Source: Buttiauxella agrestis ATCC 33320 (GTDB lineage: Bacteria; Pseudomonadota; Gammaproteobacteria; Enterobacterales; Enterobacteriaceae). From it: 64,000 bases of DNA. Positions 18,382-27,800 of the stretch are shown piece after piece (the first letter of the stretch is position 1; every line of letters starts with the position of its first letter). The notes beneath the pieces were generated by a model that searched no databases, had not been told where the DNA came from, and saw nothing but the letters and a program-made list of their open reading frames with translations. The translations under genes were made by a program, and so were the position numbers. The stretch covers positions 88,285 through 152,284 of the forward strand of contig JALKFA010000002.1 in the NCBI GenBank assembly GCA_024169445.1. The letters run 5' to 3'.

Positions 18382-20466
18382 ATGTTGGAAAACTCCACCC
18401 CCCCAGCCCCCGAATTGCCGCAGATGGCCAATGATGGCTATATCACGGAGACGGAACTCAATAGTGACGGCGGAATTGTGGTGAATGTACCGCGCTACGC
18501 CAACGCCGCAAAAGGGGATTATCTCTGTCTGTATTTTGACGGAGAGCTGTTCAGCACCCTGTTCCTCCCTGACCCGGCTCTCTACAGCTGGCCATGGTTG
18601 AGTCTTATCCCAGTATCAGGTACCGCCTGGCCCGCGGATGGCCCACACCAGGTCTGGTATACCACAACCGATGCCGCACAGAATCCGGCAGCGTCACCGA
18701 TAGCCATGGCCATTGTTGATCGCCAGCATACGAACGGCCTTCCCCCTCCAACCTTCCCAGATGCGGCTGCAAACAACACCATTACCTATGATTCTGTTCT
18801 GCAAAATAACGGCACCCATGTTTGGGTTCCGTGGAGTGCGGCGGCTTATAACACTGGAGATACGGTATATGTTTACTGGCGGGAGTGTGATGCATACGGA
18901 AATTCGGTAGCCGGCAGCGATGCCTGCGTCACACATACTGTTGTAAGCCAGGAGGTTGATACAGGCTTTACTGTCCTAATATCGTCCCCCTTTATAACCG
19001 CCGTCGCCACAACCGGCACGGCAGAAGTTTGGTACTCCGTCGTGCCATTAACGGGAACCGCGCAGAGTTCACAAACCGGGACTGTGGATGTTGATATGGC
19101 CAGCAGTGGTGTCTATCCGGCGCCATTTATTCCGGCAGGCAACGATGGCTGGATTGATTGTTACGAAATCACGGCTGAAGGGATTGAGATTGATGTTCCG
19201 GCCAGCCTCCAGTTCGTGCCTGGCGGGGAGGCTGTGGTTGAATGGCAGGGCTATGATGCCGCCGGCAACCCAGCCCCCGACACGTTCTGGCAGTCCGCTG
19301 TCCATACCCTGACACAGAACGATGTCACGGCAGGCTTTAGCGTTATGGTCCCGGCAGCATACATCATGCCCGTTGACATTGGTTCAGCGCAGGCGTGGTA
19401 CTCCGTCACAGCACCGGCGGTTCCGGGTGTTTCCGGGGTGATCAATGTCCAGGTTGACGCACAGCATTGCACCTTAATACCGGCACCAGAATTTCCAGCC
19501 GCGGCGGGTGACAACACCATTACCGATGATGAAGTTATGTCAGATGACGGGACCGAGATGGTCATTACTTATCCAGGCATGATGGCCGGAGACATTGTGA
19601 CGGCTTACTGGACCGGGTATCTGACTTCGCCGGATTTTCCGGTTCCGGGCGCCATCTGGACACAGACCCGCACACTGACAACCGACGAAACACAGCAGGC
19701 TGTTTACTACATCCCTGCCGACAACATCACTCCCGTAGGAAACGGCTACGGTGAGGGGAGATATAAAGTTATGTTTAAAAATGGAGGCATCGCCGCATCC
19801 GATGTGATGGATGTCAGTGTAATGATGGACAGCGCATCTTCGCTGCTGATGAGCTGTACCACCGGTGCCCCTGTGTTTGATCCGCTGGTCATGGTTCGCC
19901 CCCTGAACTCGGTCTTTCTTAGCGGACCGGCCGGGGCAGATGTCGAGCTGTCTCTGCCGGGGGGCTCTGACGCTTGGTTTAATCCCGACGGCGTGCAGAC
20001 ATTGCTATTGCGTCTTGATGATGCCGGGACAGTATCGGCTCAGGTGTACAGTTTTGCTACCGGCAACGTGCTGATCAGCGCCTATGTTATCAGTGACCCG
20101 GCGATCAGCGCCTCAAAGAGCATGACTTTTACCAACTGGTTGACCGGCCCAGGTGACCTGCAGCTTTACGGAACTTCGACTGGGGCGGTGGCTAACGGCA
20201 TCTGTATCTGCAGTGTGTACCTGCAAACATCCGCCATCTCGGAAGTCTCTCAGGCCAAACTGGCGCTTGTTGCCTCCACCAGTGCCATCATCCCGATATC
20301 AGGGACCACTATTGCCTACGTTAACGTCAGTGACAGCCACGCCGCCGGTTTTGACGTCACGGATACTGTGCCGGAAAGTGTGGCCTTTACGCTGTCCCTG
20401 CCCGACACCGGTGCCTATATTCAGGGCACCCTAGTTTTCAGTGACCAGGCTCCGTTAGTCAGTTAA
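18382..20466 (+). CDS. Signal-less Ig-module protein (694 aa)
   Basis: The start is taken at the ATG at 18382, seven bases after AAAGGAAGC, rather than the upstream TTG at 18361. The protein has four tandem modules of about 115-125 residues, each opening with a proline-rich P-x-x-x-x-P-x-A-x-x-x-x-I pattern (PAPELPQMANDGYI, PPPTFPDAAANNTI, PAPFIPAGNDGWI, PAPEFPAAAGDNTI). Each continues with a GDxVxxYW strand and ends in a WYSV-type strand. About 200 further residues form two less regular Ig-like units. No signal peptide, membrane segment or anchor is visible. GC-rich codons contrast with the AT-rich relative at 5512. The gene at 20491 follows after 24 bases with its own AAGGAA site, so both probably share a transcript. 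Ligand and export route unknown. Confidence 0.7.
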   Translation: MLENSTPPAPELPQMANDGYITETELNSDGGIVVNVPRYANAAKGDYLCLYFDGELFSTLFLPDPALYSWPWLSLIPVSGTAWPADGPHQVWYTTTDAAQNPAASPIAMAIVDRQHTNGLPPPTFPDAAANNTITYDSVLQNNGTHVWVPWSAAAYNTGDTVYVYWRECDAYGNSVAGSDACVTHTVVSQEVDTGFTVLISSPFITAVATTGTAEVWYSVVPLTGTAQSSQTGTVDVDMASSGVYPAPFIPAGNDGWIDCYEITAEGIEIDVPASLQFVPGGEAVVEWQGYDAAGNPAPDTFWQSAVHTLTQNDVTAGFSVMVPAAYIMPVDIGSAQAWYSVTAPAVPGVSGVINVQVDAQHCTLIPAPEFPAAAGDNTITDDEVMSDDGTEMVITYPGMMAGDIVTAYWTGYLTSPDFPVPGAIWTQTRTLTTDETQQAVYYIPADNITPVGNGYGEGRYKVMFKNGGIAASDVMDVSVMMDSASSLLMSCTTGAPVFDPLVMVRPLNSVFLSGPAGADVELSLPGGSDAWFNPDGVQTLLLRLDDAGTVSAQVYSFATGNVLISAYVISDPAISASKSMTFTNWLTGPGDLQLYGTSTGAVANGICICSVYLQTSAISEVSQAKLALVASTSAIIPISGTTIAYVNVSDSHAAGFDVTDTVPESVAFTLSLPDTGAYIQGTLVFSDQAPLVS

Positions 20467-20490
20467 TCTTCTTTCAGTAAGGAACATCTT

Positions 20491-22062
20491 ATGTCCGACA
20501 AAATTTCAACAGGCAGTAGCCTGATTTTTTACACCGGAAAAAATTATGCCGGTACGGCAAAATCAGTCAGCCACGGCATCACAGGCGTACTCGCCGCCAA
20601 CACGACTAGTTGGAACGAACAGTCCGTGGCTATGTCAGCTATGCAGGTCTTCATTAGCAGCTCGGTCAACACCGGGGATACCTCGGTAGTGTATCTGGGT
20701 CACCAGGAGGAGATGGTGACTGTATCCCAGAGCGACCTGACCTTGCTGTATCCGTCTTCAGATCAGTTCCCGCTGAACTATCTGGGACTGGACCCAGTGC
20801 AGGCGGTGGTGGTCTGGTTGGAAGTGGATGCAGCCCAAGCAGCCCCGAATGCGGTGGCGTCCAATGCGCTGGTCGGCGCCAGCCCCACAACCATTACCAC
20901 CCTGAGCCTGCCGGGGCGTCCGGGTCTACTGGGATGTGTGGCAAAAATCGGGGGCAGTTCGGTAATCGCCAACTGTGCGTACGGGGACTATAACACTGCA
21001 GACGGCACGGTTGCTTGGGAAGGCACCGGCACGCTGATATTGGAGTATACCGGCGGAAGCATCACGTTGATCAACGACGGAGGCTTCCCTGAAGGATGGA
21101 CATTCAGTGACCCGCAGCTGCAGGGAGACGGCTCCTGGGCCGTGACCCTGAACGGCGGCAGCGCGTCTGACACCATCAGCACCGTGGCGGCGAACCCGGG
21201 CAGTATCACGGATGACGGCATCAGCGCCTCGGTGATTACGGCCCGCGTGGTGGACGGCCACGGTCAGCCAGCCGGCGGCGTGACGGTCAGCTGGAGCAGT
21301 TCGTTGGGTTCTGTGAGTCCGCAGTCATCGGAGACAGGCGCCGACGGCACGGCCACCACCACATTAACTGACGTTGATGCACCCGGTATGGCAACCGTGA
21401 CGGTAGCCATTACCGGCAGCAGTGAAACGGTGGATGTGACGGTCGCCGACAGTGCTGCAAATGCCCCCATGAAAGTCTATTTTATAGATAATACCTCCCC
21501 CCCTGATGGTCGTAATAGGATATCTGCATATTGTAATGAATTGTTATCTGTAAAAGTGACGGTGGATGGACAAGCAGAGTTTGTCGGAGGGGACGGGACC
21601 AAAACCTACGCTACTACGTTAAGCCCGTATGGCCCTAATATTATAAATCTAGTGGATTCTGTCGTTGAGTTAGTTAATGTTACGGTGACACCTGACGATA
21701 CTACTGCTTCACCGGTATCAGCTAGTATGGCTTTCGTTCAGCCCTTAGACGTTGGTTATCATAACAAGATTTCTTTTAATCAGAATATTCCTGCGGATGG
21801 AATTACTTATTGCAGTCTAAAAGTATATGGTACGAACGGCGGTACACTTTCTATTGGCATCAAATTAGGTGGTTCAGCCCATTTTGCTGAGACCCTAGAA
21901 AAGGAATGGTATATCGCTGATTATACGGGGGGTTATTGTACCGCCCAAGTAAAAATTGTAGATTTAGTCGCAGAAACAGTCCCAGTCACAGTCACTATAA
22001 ACGATGATAATAAAACAGTTATAGATATTAATTTCGATTCATTGGATCCAAAGTATATGTAA
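20491..22062 (+). CDS. Mosaic beta/gamma-crystallin-like and Ig-repeat protein (523 aa)
   Basis: No signal peptide. Residues about 8-110 (SSLIFYTGKNYAGTAKSVSH, then WNEQSVAMSAMQVFISSS) resemble a beta/gamma-crystallin fold. A linker domain of about 110 residues follows, then a clear Big-1 Ig domain at about 225-325 (ANPGSITDDGISASVITARV, then GADGTATTTLTDVDAPGMAT). The last 195 residues hold two poorer Ig-like units (PPDGRNRISAYCNELLSVKV, IPADGITYCSLKVYGTNGG). Base use changes abruptly near 21470: GC-rich before, AT-rich after, pointing to a recombined gene. It probably forms an operon with the gene at 18382. Function unknown; calcium-binding crystallin motifs were not confirmed. Confidence 0.65.
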   Translation: MSDKISTGSSLIFYTGKNYAGTAKSVSHGITGVLAANTTSWNEQSVAMSAMQVFISSSVNTGDTSVVYLGHQEEMVTVSQSDLTLLYPSSDQFPLNYLGLDPVQAVVVWLEVDAAQAAPNAVASNALVGASPTTITTLSLPGRPGLLGCVAKIGGSSVIANCAYGDYNTADGTVAWEGTGTLILEYTGGSITLINDGGFPEGWTFSDPQLQGDGSWAVTLNGGSASDTISTVAANPGSITDDGISASVITARVVDGHGQPAGGVTVSWSSSLGSVSPQSSETGADGTATTTLTDVDAPGMATVTVAITGSSETVDVTVADSAANAPMKVYFIDNTSPPDGRNRISAYCNELLSVKVTVDGQAEFVGGDGTKTYATTLSPYGPNIINLVDSVVELVNVTVTPDDTTASPVSASMAFVQPLDVGYHNKISFNQNIPADGITYCSLKVYGTNGGTLSIGIKLGGSAHFAETLEKEWYIADYTGGYCTAQVKIVDLVAETVPVTVTINDDNKTVIDINFDSLDPKYM

Positions 22063-22084
22063 CCCAATTGATTTATTTGTATTT

Positions 22085-22200
22085 AATGAGCTTTTCTGCG
22101 GGTGTGCGTTATGCACGCCGCTCCGGGTATACGTCACCCTCGTTAAGTGCATTGTAGCGATCGTACGCATCAGACTGCAGAATGTTGATACTGTCCGGCA
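22085..22200 (-). pseudogene. IS66 TnpC fragment
   Basis: The minus strand reads LQSDAYDRYNALNEGDVYPE then a basic pair and a stop, matching the [15 protein letters not shown] block of IS66 transposases. Only about 35 codons remain. The neighbouring bases have no other coding content. Confidence 0.5.
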
Positions 22201-22243
22201 GCGACTAAGTGAGCAAACTCTCAACCAGAGGTGACTCATGACA
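22198..22243 (+). repeat. Relic of an IS3-element 5' end
   Basis: GACTAAGTGAG then AAACTCTCAACCAGAGGTGA and the ATGACAA start repeat, almost base for base, the sequence at 22606-22649 in the complete IS3-type element. This is a short leftover of an older copy or an aborted insertion. Confidence 0.6.
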
Positions 22244-22642
22244 AAGCCAGTATATCTTTTATATTCTGGCTTTCCGTTGCCGAAGTTATCCATTTCCCGA
22301 GAATGACGCTGACGGTCGTTTTTCCCTATGGACTAATCTTATCCATTGGTATCTTCTGATAAAATCTGGAAAGTAATATTTCATACATAGATGATGTCAT
22401 TGCTAATATTGTGATCAACAAAACTTGGCCACTGTTTTAGAGTTCTTCTAGAACAATTGTTCTGATTCATTTGGCGTCAAACTGTAAGTATCCCAGCTTC
22501 AGAGTAAATATCCTGCATAATCGTGCCATTCACTTTTAGAGATCTTCCGGCATACTCATCCTGCCCATTAAGGAGATTGATCCTACCCGCGAATAGTGGA
22601 CACGAGACTAAGTGAGTAAACTCTCAACCAGAGGTGACTCAC

Positions 22643-22932
22643 ATGACAATAACAGCGTCAACCAGCAAACAACATGCGCCTGAGTTCCGCCAGGAAGCTC
22701 TTAAGCTTGCTGAACGCATTGGTGTGGCTGCTGTTGTCCGTGAACTCAGCCTGTATTAATCGCAACTTTATAACTGGCGCAGTAAACAGCAGCAACAGCT
22801 CTCATCCTCTGAGCGTGAAAATGAACTCGCTGCTGAAAATGCTCGTCTCAAACGCCAGCTGGCGGAACGGGACGAGGAGCTGGCCATTCTCCAAAAGGCC
22901 GCGACATACTTCGCGAAGCGCCTGAAATGAAG
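22643..22932 (+). pseudogene. IS3-family OrfA with a nonsense codon
   Basis: The frame opens MTITASTSKQHAPEFRQEAL and continues through a helix-turn-helix and a leucine-zipper ([20 protein letters not shown]) to the TGA at 22930. The codon after LSLY is TAA, where relatives have a glutamate-type codon in the YESQLYNWR motif. A single base change explains it. It overlaps the orfB start by four bases (ATGA). Confidence 0.75.
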
Positions 22933-23793
22933 TATGTCTTTATTGAAAAACATCAGGCTGAGTTCAGCATCAAAGCCATGTGTCGCGTCCTCCGGGTGGC
23001 CCGCAGCGGCTGGTATGCGTGGGCTCAGCGGCGTGCGAGGCTAAACTCACGCCAGCAGTTGCGTCTGAGTTGTGACAGCGCCGTGCACGAGGCTTTTCAC
23101 CGGGCAAAACAGCGCTACGGCGCACCGCGCCTGACCGATGAACTGCATGCTCAGGGTTACCGCTTCAGCGTGAAAACCGTGGCAGCCAGCCTGCGTCGTC
23201 AGGGGCTTCGGGCGAAAGCTTCACGGAAGTTCAGCCCGGTCAGTTACCGCGAGCATGACCTGCCGGTGTCGGAGAACCTGCTGAAGCAGGATTTTTACGC
23301 CAGCGGTCCAAACCAGAAATGGTCGGGTGACATCACCTACTTACGTACTGATGAAGGCTGGCTATATCTGGCTGTCGTCATCGATCTGTGGTCACGTGCT
23401 GTTATCGGCTGGTCAATGTCATCGCGGATGACGGCACAGCTGGCCTGCGATGCGCTACAGATGGCGTTGTGGCGACGTAAGCGCCCGGAAAATGTCATCG
23501 TTCACACCGACCGTGGTGGGCAGTACTGCTCAGCGGATTATCAGGCGCTACTGAAGCGGCATAACCTGCGCGGTAGCATGAGTGCAAAGGGTTGTTGTTA
23601 CGATAATGCCTGTGCAGAAAGCTTCTTCCACTCACTGAAAGTCGAATGTATCCACGGTGAACGCTTTATCAGCCGGGAAATGATGCGGACGACGGTGTTT
23701 AATTATATCGAGTGTGATTACAATCGGTGGCGTCGCCACAGTGCCTGTGGCGGACTCAGCCCGGAACAATTTGAAAATCTGAATCTCGCTTAG
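22927..23793 (+). CDS. IS3-family transposase OrfB (DDE)
   Basis: A 288-residue catalytic subunit with an HTH_21 segment ([20 protein letters not shown]) and the rve core. Catalytic acids lie in [33 protein letters not shown] and [17 protein letters not shown]. Complete, and of the usual length for this IS group. Because OrfA is broken, transposition would need another intact copy to supply OrfA or the fusion. Confidence 0.9.
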   Translation: MKYVFIEKHQAEFSIKAMCRVLRVARSGWYAWAQRRARLNSRQQLRLSCDSAVHEAFHRAKQRYGAPRLTDELHAQGYRFSVKTVAASLRRQGLRAKASRKFSPVSYREHDLPVSENLLKQDFYASGPNQKWSGDITYLRTDEGWLYLAVVIDLWSRAVIGWSMSSRMTAQLACDALQMALWRRKRPENVIVHTDRGGQYCSADYQALLKRHNLRGSMSAKGCCYDNACAESFFHSLKVECIHGERFISREMMRTTVFNYIECDYNRWRRHSACGGLSPEQFENLNLA

Positions 23794-24762
23794 GACCGTG
23801 TCTACATTACGTGGGTAGGATCAGATTGCTATGCGTAAAGCCCGTTTTATTGAGCATCAGATCATCACCGTGATTAAGTCGGTTAAAGCCGGGCGACCGG
23901 TGAAAGGTGTCTGCCGCGAGGCTGGCATCTCTGAAGCCACATACTACAACTGGAAATCTAAATATGGTGGCATGGACGCGTCTGATATTAAAAAGATAAA
24001 AGACCTTGAGGATTAAAATCGACGTCTTAAGCAGATGTTTGCTGACCTGAGTCTGGAGTGTTGTGCACTGAAAGATGTCATCGAAAAAATCTTTAAAACC
24101 AGCCTTTAAGCGTAAGCTGGTGACGCATCTGATAACGGCATTCGTTGCCAGGCCTGTCGGAGCCTGAACAGGGCGGTTTTCCAAAGCTGTTCCAGATACT
24201 GTGGCGGCAGGGATATTTCTGGGGCCAACTAACGGATATATAGTATTTACTGCCTGTTGAAACTGAATTTTCTTCGCAAAGGTAAACAGAGTCTGCTCGT
24301 GCGTAATCCATTACCACTCGCTTCGCTTGGAGCGTTGAACCAGAACTGGTCAGTTGATTGCATGAATGATGCCCTGATTTGTGATCGCCGTTTTAGAACG
24401 TTCAATGTCGTAGATGATTTTAATCGTGAAGCCTTGTCGATCGAAATAGACCTTAATCTGCCAGCCCAGCGTGATGTTCATGAAATCGGCAGGATTGTGG
24501 CAAACCGACCCAGAATGCATTCATTGAACGCATTAACCGGACATACCGGACAGAAATACTCGATTTCTACCTGTTCAGAACACTGAATGAAGTGCGGGAA
24601 ATTACGGAATGATTGCTGTCAGAACATAACTCTGAATGTCCGCATTAATCACTGAAAAATATGACTCTGGGGGAATACCGACTACACCATCACTTGGCTG
24701 GGATCTCAAAGATTTAATGAAACTAAAATTGATCTATAGTTCGAACATTTCAAAAATGAAGA

Positions 24763-24814
24763 GTAAAAACATACCGTATTTATGAAAGAAAATATTCAGA
24801 TACAATGTTTTTAC
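24763..24814 (-). terminator. Possible AT-rich terminator of the RHS operon
   Basis: GTAAAAACA at 24763-24771 pairs with TGTTTTTAC at 24806-24814, a nine-base stem with a long loop, 57 bases beyond the RHS stop on the minus strand. It is weak; no other transcription end is visible. Confidence 0.3.
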
Positions 24815-24870
24815 CCTTCTGGGTTATTTGATATTAACCAAATGTGTTATTTGCATAATATAGTGGACAA

Positions 24871-27800
24871 TCAAAAACTACTCGCGCGTTCAGCATTACA
24901 TTCTTCATTGACTTCCTGAATGTCATTTAATCCATCAACAACAGAGTAAACAGCATTACTTCCTGTTCTAGCGAAAGAAAAACTGTCTTTAGCGATGTTT
25001 CTGAAGGTGAAGTAAGAGTTCACTCCCTTGATACTGCCACGAGTGTGTGTAGTCTTCAACATAAGGCGGCCAATAACTTTTTCATATTCTACAGAGGGAA
25101 TTGTTTTGAACAGAGGGTTGGCAAGATATTTAGTTACATCTCTGTTATGCGTACTTTTCATTTTAATCCCTGCACGAAGCGGATCATTACGAGTAATATT
25201 TCGGCCTGAACCAAGCTGAGTTAACGCCTCATCAGAGGAATAACCTGGCATTTTTTTTGTTGGTATCAGAATTGAGTCCTTATCACGCCCAGGTTTTCCT
25301 AATGTGAGTTTGTGTGAGGATGTGAATTGTTTTGTCGAACTCGCAATGATTTCTTCACCTATGCCGGCAGTTACACCCATAAAATTAGTCAGAGAGGAAG
25401 CAATGTTGAATCCAACACTGGCCTTCTTAAGTTTAGCTGCTTGAGTTTTGTTATCAGAGAGTTCACTCGCTAATTTCAAGCTAGAAGAGATAGTTCCAAG
25501 GACTGCAGTAGTGACAGCTGTACCGATAGCAAGAGAAGAACCGCCGGTAAAAGGCGCAGCTAAGAGAGATACCAAACTAACACAAACCCCCAATCCTGCC
25601 GATACAACATCCATATCCGGTGTATACCCGCTAGGATCTGATGAATTGATGGGATCTCCTAAACAATAACAATATGGATTCAGCCCACCTGATGAAAAGG
25701 GTGATAGTAAATCCATGCTTGTAAATTGTGAGATTTCTGGCAGATATAGTCTTACACCATTACCTAAAATATAGCCCCCGCTGATACTCTCAACCCTTTC
25801 GCCGTTAAAACCAATTTCTGACCGAGTACTTGCATTGCCATAGGGGGTATATCGGACCGTGTTTGAATTATCAATATTATTTATTTGTACAACAGAGCCA
25901 GATTTATCTACTGAATAGAAATTGGTGCTGTCGCCTCTTTCAGAAACAGGAATCCCACTGTGAAACATATAATGATATTCGCCGTCATCACCATTATCTC
26001 CACAAATATAACCACCCCGATATTGCCGTTGAACACTTCCCAATGATATTAGTCGTCCATAAGCATCGTAATTATAGTTAGAGTTATCACAAGAATCAAT
26101 TCTGTTTAGAGCTGAGTATCTAAATTCACGCGAAAAATCAGGGCCAGACATCGAGGTTATATTACCATCGTCATCGAGGTCGACGTTGATATACGATGGG
26201 TATGCATTCTCTCCTGTGTTTAAAGAGTGTGATATCTTAACCAACCTTCGTTCATGATATGTAAAGGTAGCCTCGTCAACTTCGTTGCTTGGGAAGTAGG
26301 TCTTAATACATGTGATACTATTCAGGCTATCATACTCAAACATTTGACCGATAATTTCCTTACCATTCTCGTTTTTTGGAAGACATGAAGATTGATAACC
26401 ATTTTCTATATGATATGCAGAAATTCGATTCCTGCTATCATACTGGAAGTTCTCTACTAGGTTTTCAATATTATCGCAACATGTTGTACGTTTCACAATT
26501 CGATTCAAATTATCATATTCATAACAGATTTCCATGATGCCATCATTACGAACAATTTCACGTTCAGATTCGCGCGAGTAAAAATCATACTCAATAAGAG
26601 TTTGTTGGATTAATAAATCATCTTCATATATTGTGATGCTGTTCATCCGACCAAATGAATCGTAGGTATTGGTCGCATGTGTGCCACCATCATCTGTGCT
26701 GATCTGACGCCCAAAACTATCAAAAGACTGGCTTATTAGATTTCCATAAATATTAGAACTAAGAGCAACTCCATTGAGCGTAAAATCATCATGATTAATA
26801 TTCTCACTCTGCAAATTATTGACATCATTGTTGACTTCAACAGGCCGGCCCGTCTCGGTATAATGGTAGGTATATTTATTAGTCTGAGTTCGGGCAGATA
26901 GTTTCACACCTGCAGGAATTGTTGGATTGTTGTTATTACTAAATTCGAACGAAGCAACCACCATTTCTGATGAGTTATCTTCACACGGAACAGATATCGA
27001 GCTAACTTTATGAATCTCAGGGATAAACACAAAGTTAATCTGCTGATTCCTACCATTAACGACCGATGAAGGATATATTGAACCTGACTGATAATTAATC
27101 TGACGTTGCACACTGCTGACGCAACGGAATTTTTCACGCTCCAGGCCATCAAATTGCCGCTCACCAAGCATCACATTTTTACCATCAATGAGCGCTTCGA
27201 TAGAGGTAACTAAATTTTCTGAACTCGAATCACAATAAGATAATGAGTAACAAGTTCCATCAAAATATGTAAGCTTTAAAGGCCGGTCGAAGGAGTCATA
27301 CCCTTCAACCTTCACTTCAAATCCTGCAGGATTAAGTAGCGAAATCGGACGTCCAAACCCATCAAATTTCACATTTGTACGGGCATAGATAGTCTGTTGG
27401 TCCTCTTTCAAGATATCTATAAAGCTAGGTTTTTTGAAATTGTTGAAAGTGTTGCGGGTAACTGATAAAGAATTTCCATCAGCGTCACATTTGCCTTCAG
27501 TTTTTGTCATTAAAATAGGATCGATTATTGTTTTTTCGACCACACCATCATTATAATGAGTTTCACATTTTTCACCCCAATCATCATAAAGGTAGGTTCT
27601 CGTTTGAGTTACAACATTAATCCCACCACTATAGTCAAAATCAATTTCTTCAACTAGCCGTCCGCGAAAATCGTAGCTTTTTGATGAAACTTTTTGATAA
27701 GTCCCATCGTAAGAAGTCGCATCAATGAAGGTACCATCATCATCTTGTGATTCAATAAAGAGCTCTTTGCCAAATCCATCAAAAGATGTACGTTGGGCAA

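Larger units (their letters stand above)
22578..23823 (+). mobile_element. IS3-family element nested in the decayed copy, 1246 bp
   Basis: Terminal inverted repeats are clear: the left end TGATCCTACCCGCG and the right end, reversed, TGATCCTACCCACG, both followed by GACACG. A 3-bp duplication GAT flanks it (22575-22577 and 23824-23826), usual for IS3. The insertion point is the ribosome binding site of the host element's orfA. Confidence 0.9.
22483..24710 (+). mobile_element. Decayed IS407-type copy, split by another IS
   Basis: The left end TGTAAGTATCCCAG and the leader up to AAGGAGAT (22577) match the intact element at 16270. The reading resumes at 23824 with TTGCT and ATGCGTAAAGCCCG. OrfA carries a TAA after LEDL-type codons (about 24014), and orfB (24100-24680) has deletions and stops, although its NQNWSVDCMNDALICDRRFR and FNVVDDFNREALSIEIDLN blocks are still readable. 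The right end could not be fixed. Inactive. Confidence 0.8.
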
